Positions 36,201-49,049 are shown, numbered from the stretch's first letter. The stretch: 64,000 nt of DNA from Hydractinia symbiolongicarpus (GCF_029227915.1 NC_079875.1:4588001-4652000), one strand, 5' to 3'. Notes: generated from the sequence alone by a model not told the origin. Numbers and translations are program-made.

Positions 36201-39200
36201 TTTTATTTAATGAATTAAAATTTCGGAATTTTGTAAAGATGGTTTTTATGGCAGACTGCCATAAAAACGTGCAGCAAACCTGTGATTTTTTTAGTTTAAA
36301 ATACGACTTAAAAATTTTTGTAAGGAAATATATTGTGTGTTGGTTTTTTCAAATTAAGATTTAATTTAACGCAAGAAAAGCTGTGAAAGTGTTGCAAAAG
36401 TTAAACAATAAAACTGTTTAATGTGAAAAGAACAAAAAACATTTTTCTATTGAAAGCATATCAGATAAAAATTGTTATTTTTCTCCATTTTAAACCTGTT
36501 TTATAATTCATTAAATGTTTTAAACTTTCCACAATGGTTTAGAAGCAAATATCAGAAAAAGGGGAGTGCAAATAAACGAACTGTGTTAAATCTGTTTTCA
36601 TTTTTAACAAATTGTTTTGGTTTGTGATTTTAAATCTTAGAAAAAAAAATATCTCTCTCCTTAAGAAAAAAAATTGATGCTGTTTTTAATTTAAAAGGGA
36701 GAAATGTCAAATCAGGTAAAAAAACAAAAACACTGTTTTATACCATAAAATACCTTTAAAAAGTGAAAGTATTAATGTGTGCTTCTTTGTCTTTGTCTTC
36801 CAGCAATCCCCGCTCATTTTTTACTTTAAAATCATTGGTTGATAGAAGAGCGTTTTCTCTCTCGTTTCCACTTTAACATTACATCTCCGAACACACCTTC
36901 AACTTTGTTTACAATGTTAAAGCAATGTCATGCTTCACTGACGCTGTAATGTTTTCTTGTTATTTAGCCCAGTGTAACAGATGTCCTTCAAGCTATGAAA
37001 GCTGTACCTTCAGGATTTCGTAGCCCAACTCTTGGAGCATGGTACCAGAAAGGTAAAAAAGAATTATTAAATAAGGCTTACAAAGCTTTTTTGTGCATTG
37101 AAGAGGTCTGTTATTTGAAAAAAGCAGCCACCAACAAGCCAACGCAGGGGGATTTATATTGATGAGTTTAACACATTAGAGTCTCATGGACTAAGGGGGT
37201 GAATTAGTCGCTACCTAGCAGTAATTGGTTTGCTGGTTGATTATTAAATGTTAACATTGACATTGGTTGTTTACTCTTGAATAATGTAAAATGATCCGAT
37301 ATAAATCATATGTCGTTGTTAAAGTTTCTAACGGAGCCCGTCTTTACAATATTAGCTACCTGTCCTTTCCAAATAACTGATACCTACAACCAGTGACCAA
37401 CTACCAACCTTTCTCCCTCTGGCGTTTGTGCATTAAACATCTCTATGTCCTTTTTAAAATTCTTACCAGGTAGATAAATATTTTATCATTACAAAAAAAA
37501 CATATTTGAAATAGAAGTGGAACATAATATATGCTTTTATTTTTATTTACAGAAGACTATCGAGCATCGTCGTGGATCATCCCAAAAACCAGCCAATCAA
37601 ATTTGCAGTTTAAAGATTTATTTTGGGACAGTATCAATAGGAAGGTGATTTATATCCTCTTTGAAAGACGTTTTTTTCGAAAATTTGCATTTTATAACAT
37701 TTTCGCGGGTTTTTGGTTTTGCGAATCGTCAGTACGCAAAAAATAGTTGTTTCTAACAATAAAGTAATTTTTGAACAACTAAAAGCCAGGTGATGAGTAT
37801 AATCAGCGTTTCAACCAAACCTGTTTTAGAAAGTGTTAGAGGGAGGAAAAACACAAAATCAATTTGTGTTCTTTTACTCATTTTTTATTGTGGCTTTTAA
37901 TGGTGCAAAGAATATTTTACGGATTTTAAAAATTACGAAAAATTTTTTTGAGTGAGTTAGCTGCCTCTTATTTAAATAAAAACGCATCTCTTACATATTA
38001 ACCATGAAACATCATCGACAAATATTATTATTTTTGAGGGGCGGAAACATGCCCTTTAGGCTGGTACTGCTCTGAGCTGAAGTATTGGGAACTTTTTTTG
38101 TTTTTGCGATAATAATAATTCATTTGTTTTCCTCTCGTGTAGCTACGAAGCAACTCGGTTAAAGTGTGTCGTACATTTTCTTTGGTGGGCGTGAAATGTG
38201 TACCGCCAGTGGGAGCAGGTGAATCTCTTTTTTATATCAACATGTATTTCATCGTAAAAACTAAAAATGTAGTTTTCTTGCGTGGTTGAGTGTTTTTAAC
38301 TTGTGTTTTTACATTCTATCTTCTGAATTAATTTCCTTCCAAATATCCCGAATAATAGAAATGTTTTAACATTTTTAAAAACTATATGAGCTCAACATAC
38401 CTCACTTAGATGTGGCAAGCATAATTTCATTCACGATTTAAAGTTTATCATTCAGTGGACATATAAGGCTGGAGTTCCTTTATAAGGCGGAAGTAAAACA
38501 GGCGAAAAAGGAACTTTCAAAACGTCGTTTCATGGCCTTTGTGTCAAGAAAATAATAAACAACAAATATTGTGAGAGACAGATCAAAATATAAAGTATAA
38601 GTTATCTTTGAATTTAAATCATGTAATGCTGTTTTTTTTTGTTTTTTAGGAATGGAAGTTTTAAGTCGTCAAGTATACATCTCTTTGTGGGATGAAGAGA
38701 AGGTGAAAAAAATACATTTAATGATTGTGTAAACATGACGCCTTATGAGATAAGAAAAACAGTTCTTCTCCTAAACGAATTTTTGTCACTTTTTGTCCAG
38801 TGAATCAGTTTTCCCGATTATTACGATGTCTTTAGGTTTGTACAAATCAACGTAACTATTGAAAGCATTTTTAAAACAAAAACGAAGAATATAGCTTGAT
38901 TATTCAAAATTTATATCAGGATAAAGATTTGTCCCACCTTGATAACATTCTGTTCCTCTTTTTATTTTTTTCAGATCATCAGCAACATTCATTTAGTAAA
39001 AGCTATCCTCATGGAAAAAGACCAAAGTTGGACTTTTACACCAAAAGTAAATGCATGTTTTCTTTGTTCTACAAAGTTGTTCCACAAATGCTTGTCCCGT
39101 ACCTATATTTTTTTTGAAAGTTGTTGTAGCATCTTTACTACTGTTCCCCTTGATACGTGGTGTACTGACGAACTTATAGCAGAACCTCGTTGTTAGTGGC

Positions 39201-42200
39201 AAACGTACACACCCTTTTTTAGGGTACACAGATTCTCAAGACGTTTCTTAAACAGTTATTTAGAGCCTAGAAATTAACTATTAACTTCGCGCCAAATCAT
39301 TAACGCCGGTTATGTTGCTCCAGTTGAAATTAAAGTCGCTTGCAACATAAACAGGGATGTAGCTGTTGAAAAACTCCTATAGCTCGGGCCTTTCGTATGA
39401 GTAGCACTTCCCTGGGCAACGTAATGGTGTCTATATCGGATTAAATCTGCACAAACTGGGAACGAGTAGGATGTTACATATAGTCTGTTTTTTTGTAGAT
39501 AGGAAAGAACATACCAAGTTTATATCATGGAGAATTTATTGCACGTATAAATAATGATAATCGCAAGCTTGGTAAGTTAGCTTGGAATAAAAAGTAGTCT
39601 TGCTTTGAAAAGCTTTGAAACTTTCATATTTTTTTGTGACTTTCACGTTTATTTCTTACTTCTATATTTATTTGTGACTTTTATGTTTATTTATTTATTT
39701 ATTTCCTATTTATTTGTAATTTCTATGTTTTTTTTATTCTCTCGTAGTACTTCTATATTTATTTGTGTTTTTCCATCTAGGGTTATTGTTTGAGCTGAAT
39801 TACACATACAAGAGAACGGTATGATTTTCTAATATTAATAAAAAACACATTCCACTTTATAAGTTTTTATAAGTGCAATACGATAAGAGTTAGATATCTT
39901 ATCTGTGTCGTAGCAAATAATTGGACCAGCACTAACCCGTCTCTAACAACATAGCAGTTCTACGTTGAGTAATCAATCTTATTTGTTAAACAAAAGTATT
40001 AACTGACCCAAAGGAATCACAAGGAAGGAATTGCCTTTTTTTATATATATTTTTCTCTCTATTGCTTTGTTTTGATATCAATGTGTTATGTTTCAACAAT
40101 TCCACTTTTATTTTAGTCTACTGGGGAAGTGAGTGACATCTGTTGTGGATGGACATCCGTACCATTATTTGACGCAAATGGAAACCCAGTTGGTAATAAG
40201 TACGTTCAAAATATTTTTCTTTTTTCTCCTACTACTAAATTTTTACCCTTCGTTTCCTCTTAAAATTTGGCAAAATAAAAAATGTGTTTTAAAGTTTTTT
40301 AGTGTTTGTTCTTAAACCCTCCTAAGTTCTCCTAAAATCGACTACTGTTCGGTTTTGTTCTGTGGACACCCTGAATATATCCCTAGAAATTTGTTAACTC
40401 GTTGATAGGGGTATGGGATCATGTTTTTTCAACAAAAAAAGTTGAGAAGACGTTCGGAAGGTTTTTGGGCTTACGTTATTTGACTGAGAGTATTCTAGGA
40501 AATCTTACAGTGTGAAAAACCTAAACCAAATTTTCGGGGGCAGGTTTTTCTTCTTCAAATATCTGATTATAGAAGTTGCTAAAAATGATCAATTTTAGCA
40601 TGATAAAAACATTCACTTCCAGAATAAATCCACATTTTTATATCTTGTTCACATATTTTGTATGGTATATATAGTATTTTAGATTTCTTTTTTGCACAAA
40701 AAAATTGCGAAACATTCAGTATTTCTATCATCTCTATATATTTTTGTAATTTTAGAAATTTTGAAGTGAAACTTAGCGGTGGTACTCCATTTGAAAAGGG
40801 AATTATACTTGATCCCAACCTCGACTTGAACAGTTAGTATCATTATCGTTTCAGTTCCTGCTTCCTTTAAGTTCATCTCGTATGTTAGATTGTTGCGAAA
40901 AGCAGTGCGTTAAAACATCAACTCGACGCCATTTTGGAAAACATTGTGTATAAAATCGTGTCTATTTTCACCTCATGTTTTAGCAAGTCAATCACTGATG
41001 CAGTCGTTAATACGAACCAATCGTCAACCAAGACTACAAATAAGATCTACTGGTTATAATAAGCTCACTAAGGAACAATACGAGTAAGTGGGCGTTTTTC
41101 TGCATGTATTGCCAGTAACCGCCCTGACATTGTATAAACCGCCATTTTTAAGAGCACATTGTGGCCTCATCCAAATAAGGGCGCATGCGATTTCATCGCT
41201 TATAAAAGGTATTAGGATATAAACGCACCACACTGGAATCAGACAATTTGTTTACTTTGTTTAGCTAAGTATTTTTATGTCAAAATGTTTTATTTTACAT
41301 ATTTGCAAGGTTTTTTATTTCCTCTCATTTATTTAGCATGTTGCCAGATACTTTGATCACGTGTCAACAATACGCGCGTTTTATTGGTTTTTATCGACAG
41401 CATGCTGCAATGACTTTCTGTCGCGAAGACGATATACCATCAGGTATTCAAAATTATTTACTCGTTCGCGTGTTTTTTGGGGTTGTTTTGCTTTTTTGTT
41501 TTTTTATGCGTTCACTCGCTCACTTGTCCGTTCGCTTGTTCGTTCATAAATTTATGTTCGTATGGTTGTTTTTATGGGGCATTCGTATTGGCTCATTTCC
41601 GAATACTTATGCATATGTGACTCACAAATATTTGATTTTCAGATCTGCGCTGCGATGAAATTTTATCAACTTTTCCAAGGGTGATGAATTATCCAGACTT
41701 GATGGATGCGTTGAATCTTGTCTGGAATGAAAAGACGAGGACTAATTTAAGCAGGTCACAAAGGGTAAGATTTCTTTAGAACTCTAATAAGAAAAGATTT
41801 TTAGACATATCTATTATTATTTTTTCTACTATGATCACGTCAATATCTACTATACGCGCTTTACCGTTGATATAACAACTACAGGGTAATAATTTAAGCA
41901 GGTCACAAAGGATATGGCGCGAAGTACATGTATTATTAGCTTGAACGTCGAAATTAAAATAAAACGAAAGGCAAATTTGACGAAAAAAACAGTGAAGTTT
42001 CTATGCAATAAAATAGAGTTCTAATAATAAGATGGAAGTTGTAAATAATTTTCATTTTTTTCTATTTTTATTTTTTAGCGCAACGTAGCTCATCTTCAAA
42101 CATTATTCAAAGAAAGTTTTGTAGAGAGTGCGTTCAGTTTAATGCAGTGTTCACATTTACCTTCATTTCAGTGGGCGAACGAACCCGCAGAAATGGTAAC

Positions 42201-42741
42201 GTTTATAATCGTTTTTGGTTTGACTTAGACGTCGGTTCTAATTTCGGAAAACCAATATCGGATTTTGTTATTGTTTATAAATTGGATTAGTATTTGTAAA
42301 CAGAAATACTAATCCATCACACTACACCAAAGATAGTGTAGTGGTAGCGCAGTCGGCTTGTAATCATAAGGTTTCAGGTTCGAGTCCCCACTACACGCAC
42401 TTTAAATGTAACTCTAACCGGCTTGTGTGGCAGGGAAGCAAGTTAAAGCAATGTTATCTCTGGCAGTAATTTAACATAGTTGCAGTCGAAGGGGATGGAA
42501 GCAGTTAGGATGGAACCCCCAAGGTCGTTAAAACTTTCTGTTATTCATTTACTTTTTTGTTCGTTTATAGGCACGAAGTTCGTTTATTTCTACATTCCTT
42601 CAACAAAAGAATGTTTTAGGTGGCCTGCTATCTCCCGATTATCGCTTTAAGCCCCTCAATGTCAACAAACTTGCTTTTAATGTCGTATCTAAACGCAGTG
42701 CTTTACCTGCACCAATAATTCGAGATGTGGAACGCACGTGA
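30220..42741 (+). CDS. NPHP1: Nephrocystin-1, complete 28-exon gene
   Basis: A scaffold of the ciliary transition zone and cell junctions. Exons: 30220-30288, 30381-30454, 30762-30822, 31204-31278, 31436-31497, 32089-32118, 33454-33507, 33678-33824, 33958-33991, 34240-34334, 34570-34639, 35021-35042, 35458-35485, 35756-35798, 36968-37052, 37553-37644, 38143-38218, 38650-38702, 38975-39046, 39499-39571, 39781-39818, 40117-40199, 40756-40832, 40984-41083, 41337-41443, 41643-41764, 42079-42195, 42571-42741. Phases all agree, giving 709 aa (human about 732). Order: N-terminal coiled coil (1-110), Asp/Glu tract (about 145-200), SH3 (203-257: VHTVEALTNFKAEQDGDLSF, EDGWWTGIDKHGNRGLVPST), then the nephrocystin homology domain (MEVLSRQVYISLWDEEK, FELNYTY, GGTPFEKGIILDP). 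Short micro-exons (22-43 nt) link SH3 and homology domain; another may be missed between 35798 and 36968, where the human protein is longer. Confidence 0.93.
32590..33262. repeat. 169-bp satellite, about four units, in an NPHP1 intron
   Basis: The word ACACCGGCGATTGAGAATGT recurs at 32701, 32870, 33039 and 33207, giving periods of 169, 169 and 168. The middle units are nearly identical and the outer ones diverge. The minus strand stays partly open through the units, which creates overlapping repeat peptides that are not genes. Confidence 0.9.
35592..35722. repeat. ~28-bp minisatellite in an NPHP1 intron
   Basis: Four to five copies of a unit like CAGTCAGCAAAATCTCACTA alternate with AAGTAGC or AAGTTGCTG. 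The array ends about 33 bp before the acceptor of the exon at 35756. Confidence 0.8.
42330..42530 (+). mobile_element. tRNA-like SINE in the last NPHP1 intron
   Basis: 42336-42396 looks like a tRNA: GTGTAGT pairs perfectly with ACTACAC at the end, with A-box TAGCGCAGTCGG and B-box GGTTCGAGTCC. It spans only 61 nt instead of about 72, and the anticodon and T stems do not pair, so it is not a functional tRNA. Non-tRNA sequence with GTGTGGCAGGGAAGC and GGGGATGGAAGCAGTTAGG follows, as expected of a SINE body. It lies between exons ending 42195 and starting 42571. Confidence 0.55.
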
Positions 42742-42770
42742 CACAAATGTTAATAGTAGCTTCACTTACC

Positions 42771-42997
42771 TTGGATGATCAAGTGAAATTCGAAAAATTT
42801 GGATGATCAAGTGAAATTCGAAAAATTTGGATGATCAAGTGAAATTCAAAAAATTTGAATGATCAAGTGAAATTCTAAAAATTTGAATGATCAAGTGAAA
42901 TTCGAAAAATTTGAATGATCAAGTGAAATTCGAAAATTTGGATGATCAAGTGAAATTCGAAAAATTTGAATGATCAAGTGAAATTCGAAAAATTTGG
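42771..42997. repeat. Eight-copy 28-bp minisatellite next to the NPHP1 stop
   Basis: Eight consecutive units of GATGATCAAGTGAAATTC plus GAAAAATTTG, with single-base variants, start 30 bp after the NPHP1 stop codon, so they should lie in its 3' UTR. Each unit contains TGATCA. There are no spacers. Confidence 0.9.
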
Positions 42998-45900
42998 GAA
43001 GAATGTTTGGTAGCAGTAGTTTATATTTTATAAATATTTTTAATGTTTCTCCGAGGTCGTAGCGTGCACTGCACAATAATAATAAGAAATAGAAGGTACC
43101 ATTGTAGGAGAGAGAAAATTGAAATATTAACGCATAGGTTGGATAAAAACGAAGCCTTTACGGAAGTCTCTCCCATATTGACCTTGATTAACAAAGGTTT
43201 TGAGAGTTGGAGGCATGGCTACTCCGCTCCAACCCCTTCCCCAGACTAATACGGGGCTGGTAACGTCTTTCATGTAAAATTTTCAAGCGTAAAAAGTAGT
43301 TATTTTCTATTACGCTACGCTTATTCGAAAATAACTTTCCCTATTTTCTTATTTTGGAGACAGGAAAGACTGAATAACTTATAAGCGCGTTCATGCTTTA
43401 CACGACCTTTAAAAACGTAAAACCACACCACCGGCCTTTGTCATAATTACGAAAATAAATTGGGAAGTTAGCAACATATGTAACAAATTTCAATATAACT
43501 GCAGTTGCTTTCTTCGCATATATTTATAAACAGATTCAATTAATATTTATATCATCATATTTGTATATTTTGTACATTTGGATTTTATCTTGTATATATT
43601 TATTGTTATAGACGATGAAATAAGTCGTTTTTTTACGCCAATCTTCCGTGACTTTTGATTTGATTTTGATTGTGTTTGGTAGCAGCGGTAAGTCTATGGT
43701 AAAAAAAAAACGTATCGCAAAAGCTCAAATAAACGCCGTGTAAATAAACGCCCTCCTAAATAAAAATTTAGGTCTGCGCACTAATGTGGGGAGATGCTTG
43801 ATGATATTGGACGCACCTTCTTTCATAAACATTGACACATTCATCACTGGCTTTTAACTGCTAGCTACTACAGCACACAAACTCGCTACACAACTAAACT
43901 ATCATTTTGCAGACTTTGAGTTTATTTAACTACAATCGTTAACGAAATGTATGTGATAAATATTGTGGTAAAAATTGATCATACCGCACTTGCACCCCTA
44001 CCCTATGATTCATGTGGTGGATTTTAATCCAAGGGAAAAAGAAACAACATTAGATTTGAGAAAAGGTATGGCAGGCGTTTATTAATTTTGTCTGCGATTG
44101 TCCTAAAACGAATGGAACAGCTTATTCTATTCTATCTTTCAACAAGCAATTTACCGCAACGGTGTTTTTAGGGCTCTTTTACTTGGGCCTCTAGTGTTTT
44201 TAATATCTAGGAATGAATTACACGACCGCTTGATGCACTCGCATGTTCAACATTTCTCGCACAACGTAGGTCTTATAGATATTCAAAAAATGGGCATGTA
44301 ACATCTCTTTATTTGAGATAAAGAGCCAGTTATACTGAAATAAGACTTACTTTTGTCATTGTTGTTGTCATCATTGTTGTTATCGTTGTTGTTGTTGTTG
44401 GTAATATAACAATCATTGGATTAATATGAAATAAAAACCCTTTCTCAAAGAAGCTATTTTATTATCACACGCGACAGCGCAGTGATCTATGAATTTAAGG
44501 TCCGTACGTCACAGTTTTTCTCTTACTGATTTTGTACAAAGTTATCAATAAATTCTAGAAATTTCAGGCTAAAAATTTGACACAAAAATAGGTTTTTTTT
44601 CATTTTTCTCTAAAAATTATCATTACTTTTTTTATAAATGGACGTAAGAATCTACAAATTTCATTTAGACCCACATGCAGCAAAACTCTGGTCTCAACAT
44701 GAGCTTGATTATTCACATTGTCTTTCTTTTATAACCTGAGAACAGATAATTATTTACAAATTTAGCTAGTCATCCCAGTCGTCTACTGATGAAGTTCTTG
44801 TTGGTAATACAAGCGCTAACCTCCAAGAAATCGTTAGCCGCATATAGACTGAAGACTTCGCTCCAACTCTCTATATTGTTTAAGCGCCTCAATGTATTGG
44901 CTATACTAGCTTTTTAAGGATTGATTGAGAAAATTTGTAGATGTTGACAATGCGTTTGTTGCTTGAAAACCAACTAGAAAAAACATTACAAATTTATCAT
45001 TCAAAGATGAACTTTTAATATGCTACTAGTAAAATTTACTTTAATAAACGTTTAAAAATTTGATTTATAAAAAAAGGTCGTTTTAAGGCAATATAGACAG
45101 TTAAAATTCACAGAAAATTCTTTGTCGTCCTCTTAATTTTGCAACATCTTTTAAATGTGACCCCCACACTTTCAGAAGCTTTAACAAATTTAAGATGTAT
45201 CTGCGTGCATCTACGCAAAAATTAAACGTGATTTGCCCAAAAATAAAATTCGCGATTAGTTAAAAGAACTTAGGGAATATTTGACTGATTTTTCCAATAT
45301 TTCACCGACTAATGCATTTCTTTTCCTATAACTATATTGGTTACTTTTTTTAGCAATAAAGATCTCTAGATTGCTAAATGTTATGTTTATGTTATAGGTG
45401 GGAACGCGTTATGTTAATACTTATGACACTTCACATATTCATGTCCTGCGCATGCGTATGTTGATTATGCTTACGTTATGTGGGAACAAGGCTTAAATAG
45501 GATTTTCATGTTTGGCTAAAAATTTCATTGTTGTATTGTTTATGGTCATTTTTGGTATTCGTGTGTGACCATTAAGATGTAAACTTGTTTACAAATAAGT
45601 TTTTTAATCTTCAGCCTTGGATAATAATAAGACCGCTTAACTTTCTTTGCAATTAAAATTTCCAGTTATTTGTGACATGCGATCCAAAAAAAATTTTATT
45701 TTTTAGTTGGTGAGAAATCAGCGCTAGAAGCTGCAGTATATAGAATTTAAAAAGGGGAAAAGACATGTTGAAACATGTAATTATATGCTTTTTTACCGTA
45801 ACAATATTTTACTGTTGAACCTAATTATTATTTTTACTATTATGTATTACTATCATTTACCCAGAATAGCCTCTTCAGTTCCTAATAGAACCGCTATTAA

Positions 45901-46060
45901 CGAGTGTCCTTCGAAGATGGGCCTAGTGCATTTAAAAGCTCCCATTTGAGCTACGGAAGGCGTGCAACTTCAACAGCCGCTCAACTACAACCGATATCAA
46001 TCCTATTTTCATGCTAAAGGTTAAGAGAAAGGATCGATTCACACTTTTATATTCTCTTGA
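42998..46060. other. Gene-poor intergenic sequence
   Basis: No coding region recognised. Holds a TTG/TGT-rich microsatellite (about 44355-44402) and AATAAACGCC-type repeat words (43725-43765). Confidence 0.45.
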
Positions 46061-46074
46061 TAGGGTTTCAGCCC

Positions 46075-46132
46075 AAGACCTTCAGCACTGGAGGCGAACG
46101 CTCTACCACAAAGCCACCAGTCAAGTAAAACT
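46075..46132 (-). repeat. tRNA-like SINE head, decayed
   Basis: On the minus strand: GGTGGCTTTGTGGTAGAGCG (A-box region), TTCGCCTCC, then GGGCTGAAACCC in place of the B box GGTTCGAATCC. It resembles the front of a tRNA-Gly-like gene, but the B box is damaged, so it is taken as a retroposon relic. Confidence 0.4.
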
Positions 46133-46192
46133 GTTTAATTTACAAGTTATGGAAGGTTTTTTCAGGGGGTTAGACAGTTTTTAATGTAGATC

Positions 46193-46471
46193 AAAAATCA
46201 AAAACCCTCATAAATGAAAAGATTTAAATAAATAAATGGCTTATACCGTTTGATACTTTTTGAAATTAAATTTAAAATTCGAATTTTTGTCAAAAACCCT
46301 CATAAATGAAAAGATTTGAATAAAAAATGATTTATACCGTTTGATACTTTTTGAAATTAAATTTAAAATTCGAATTTTTGTCAAAAACCCTCATAAATGA
46401 AAAGATTTGAATAAAAAATGATTTATACCGTTTGATACTTTCTGAAATTAAATTTAAAATTCGAATTTTTA
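46193..46471. repeat. Three-copy ~92-bp tandem repeat
   Basis: AAAAACCCTCATAAATGAAA starts at about 46196, 46288 and 46380, each unit running through TACCGTTTGATACTTT and AAAATTCGAATTTTT. The copies are almost identical. Confidence 0.85.
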
Positions 46472-47299
46472 TCACAGAGAATGGCAAAATTTCACTCGTG
46501 TCATTAGGCAAAATGTTGGCTTGGTTTTTTTTTTGGCCGTAGTCGCGAAGATTTATCTATCTAGCAAAATTTTGAGAATTTCGATGTTGTCCCGATTGTA
46601 ATTCTTATCAACTATTCTGTGAGATGTCCAGTGATGTAATAGTTCTTTTTATATTTAATTTTTTTGTATTTTACACGGTCCCATCCCCTTAGGGCAAAAT
46701 AGCCTAAAAATAGCACAGCTTTTCCCAATTTCAACGCACCCAATTCTTCCCTACTATTTATGTGAGGCTTTACACAGTGTTTTCAATAAACAACGTATTC
46801 TGCGTAAGACTCAAATTAAAAATGTATTAAACCTCTCATGAACAATTTTCAGAATAATATTTGACAAACAAATTATTTTAAAGTTAATGTTTTGGGCCTC
46901 TACATACCTAATATTTTTTTTCCAAGGAAAGCTAAAGCTTAAACATCCCAAAAAAATTTTAAAGTCGCCAATGAAAATAGCAAAGTCGCAGCTGTTGGAT
47001 TTAAGAAGTACAACACTGGTGTGCTTTTAGTACGGCAAAATTCTATTCCCAAAAAAGTTTTATACAATTTACATATGCAAACTAAAAAGCTACAAGGTTA
47101 TTTACAAATTTATCTTAAAAGAAGAGATGAGTCTTGTGTGCGGTGTAATAAAATAATGAGCAACCTCTGAGCAACCTGAAATGATGATCAACATCCTTAG
47201 CGTCAAATCTTAAATTCTGTCTATACAGCTTTTTGTGTCTAATGCATACGTGACTTCTCCTCCACAGCACATTCAGCTGCATGTTTTTCAAAATTACAT
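46472..47299. other. Intergenic / MFS gene 3' flank
   Basis: No gene recognised. The right part (minus-strand sense) should contain the 3' UTR of the transporter. Confidence 0.4.
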
Positions 47300-48535
47300 T
47301 TATGATGTACAAACTTTTTGCCTTTGCCAGTAAAGATTCCATAAAATTATACCCAATAATACTGCAGCAGACAATGTCATACACGCAGGTCCAAGATATA
47401 TGAAAGCAGCACCGGCTATTGGATGACTAATAACTGATGCCAAAGCATAGACTACTTGACTTATTCCCTGACCAGTTGCTTTAAGTTCTTCTGGTAGATG
47501 CTTACCAACGATAGCTGGAACTAATAAATTCATGGATGACCACAGAATACTGTAACTGTAAGCACCAGCTGCAACCACAAAATAGCAGCTCGTTTGTCCA
47601 GCGGATGCGGTTGACAGTGATACAGCCATCATGAGCCAGACCTGTGCTAACGCAATGAAAGCAAGAAGGAAGTTTTCGCTGATGTGTGTGACGACATATG
47701 GAATGATCACAAGAATAATTAAGCGTAGCACTAAGGATCCCAGTATGGTCATACTACCGCATTTAGTTGGACAGTTAAAACATTCCAAAAACGTAGTTTG
47801 CGTGAAGATATGAAAGGCAGAAATCACTATGTTGATGATAAACTGATTTATTAAAACCAACCAAAAAAAATAATCGTTTATGAGACAAGTAACCATTTTA
47901 AGTTGAAATTTGGATGCCTGGTTGTCATGACCGTCTTGAGTTGTGTTATTTTTTACAGTCACTTGGATAATGATGAACAAAGCTAAGGTAAAAATTGCAC
48001 ACACCCAAGGTGCAATGGTAGCTGGAGTAATATGATACGTTCCGAGATAAATTGATACATCTGGGAGTGCCCAGGAGTTTATCACCGTTGCGATAATAGT
48101 CCCAACCGCATCAAAACACTGACCAACTGATAGAAATTTCGTCAATTTTGAACTATCTGTTGACATCTCCGCATACACAATAACAGTCAAGGATGCAAAA
48201 ATACCAGATATTGATTGAGCTATAATGGCAACCGTAGCTGTGGTTGCGAAAGCATAGATGATGTACGCGATCAGAGTCACAACCACAATGGCGTTGCAAA
48301 GGGGTTTTAGTTTTTTGGTTTTATCGTAAATAGGACCAATAACTGCTGATGAAATCATTTGGACAAGTGCAAAAGTGCCAGTGTTGAGTCCAAAATAAAA
48401 AGCTGCTGTGTTTTTGCTTTTCGTTATCTCAAAATAGCGTGACATAATGGTGGGCATCATCATACCAAAATCGAATCCTTTGTGGAACATAACAAGCAGA
48501 AAAACTACAGGTACATTAAAAAGTTTTATTTCCAT
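47300..48535 (-). CDS. Major facilitator superfamily transporter, single exon
   Basis: A 411-aa membrane protein from a true ATG at 48535 to a stop at 47300, with no intron. About eleven to twelve hydrophobic segments fall in two halves around a hydrophilic loop near residues 205-225 (KNNTTQDGHDNQASKFQLK). The first loop has the MFS-like DKTKKLKP after IGPIYDKT. The closing part (GQGISQVVYALASVISHPIAGAAF) fits the last helices. Length is close to the MFS norm. I cannot name the substrate or subfamily. Lack of introns in an intron-rich genome could mean retroposition or a naturally intronless family. A diverged 100-bp piece of a related gene lies just upstream (48576-48675). Confidence 0.8.
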   Translation of the reverse strand: MEIKLFNVPVVFLLVMFHKGFDFGMMMPTIMSRYFEITKSKNTAAFYFGLNTGTFALVQMISSAVIGPIYDKTKKLKPLCNAIVVVTLIAYIIYAFATTATVAIIAQSISGIFASLTVIVYAEMSTDSSKLTKFLSVGQCFDAVGTIIATVINSWALPDVSIYLGTYHITPATIAPWVCAIFTLALFIIIQVTVKNNTTQDGHDNQASKFQLKMVTCLINDYFFWLVLINQFIINIVISAFHIFTQTTFLECFNCPTKCGSMTILGSLVLRLIILVIIPYVVTHISENFLLAFIALAQVWLMMAVSLSTASAGQTSCYFVVAAGAYSYSILWSSMNLLVPAIVGKHLPEELKATGQGISQVVYALASVISHPIAGAAFIYLGPACMTLSAAVLLGIILWNLYWQRQKVCTS

Positions 48536-48575
48536 TTTTGAATCTATAAGTATCAGAAAACAATATATAAATAGT

Positions 48576-48675
48576 AGATATTGATTGAGCTATAATGGCA
48601 ACAGTAGCTGTGATTGACAAAGCATAGATGATGTACGCGAACAAAGTCACAACCACAATGACGTTACAAAGGGGT
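48576..48675 (-). pseudogene. Displaced fragment of a related MFS gene
   Basis: About 90 percent identical to 48206-48305 of the transporter at a constant offset of 370 bp. It encodes CNVIVVVTLFAYIIYAL...TATVAIIAQS in the same sense, with no stop and mostly conservative changes. Nothing else of the paralogue is visible around it. Confidence 0.75.
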
Positions 48676-49049
48676 ATAAGGAAATTAAACAAATCAATTA
48701 AATAAGCAAATCAATTAGCAAACACACCAAAACAAATACAAACTTACATTTTGTAAATAAAAAACTAACTCAAACAAGGACATATGCAAAAGCATGCAAA
48801 AACAGAATAAATATAATTGTATAGCAAGCGTGACATGTCACTGCCAGGTTTTCTTAGGAAGACAACACATCTACTTTGCTTATCACAAACAACGCTGTGT
48901 TGAAGTCTAGAAGACTTTAGGCTCTCCTTATAATTCCTAAAATATTCTCAGCATTTTTTATTTCCTTAGTGAGGATTTTCCGTACTCCTTATATGATAAT
49001 TACATGTTTGTTTGGTTATTATGCCAGATTGTTAACCGATTGGGTTTGC

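Noticed and set aside
42336-42396. Functional tRNA gene
   Set aside because: The acceptor stem is perfect, but the body is about 11 nt too short and the anticodon and T stems do not pair; SINE body follows.
42771-42997. CRISPR-like array
   Set aside because: Repeats are directly adjacent without spacers and the genome is eukaryotic; it is a minisatellite.
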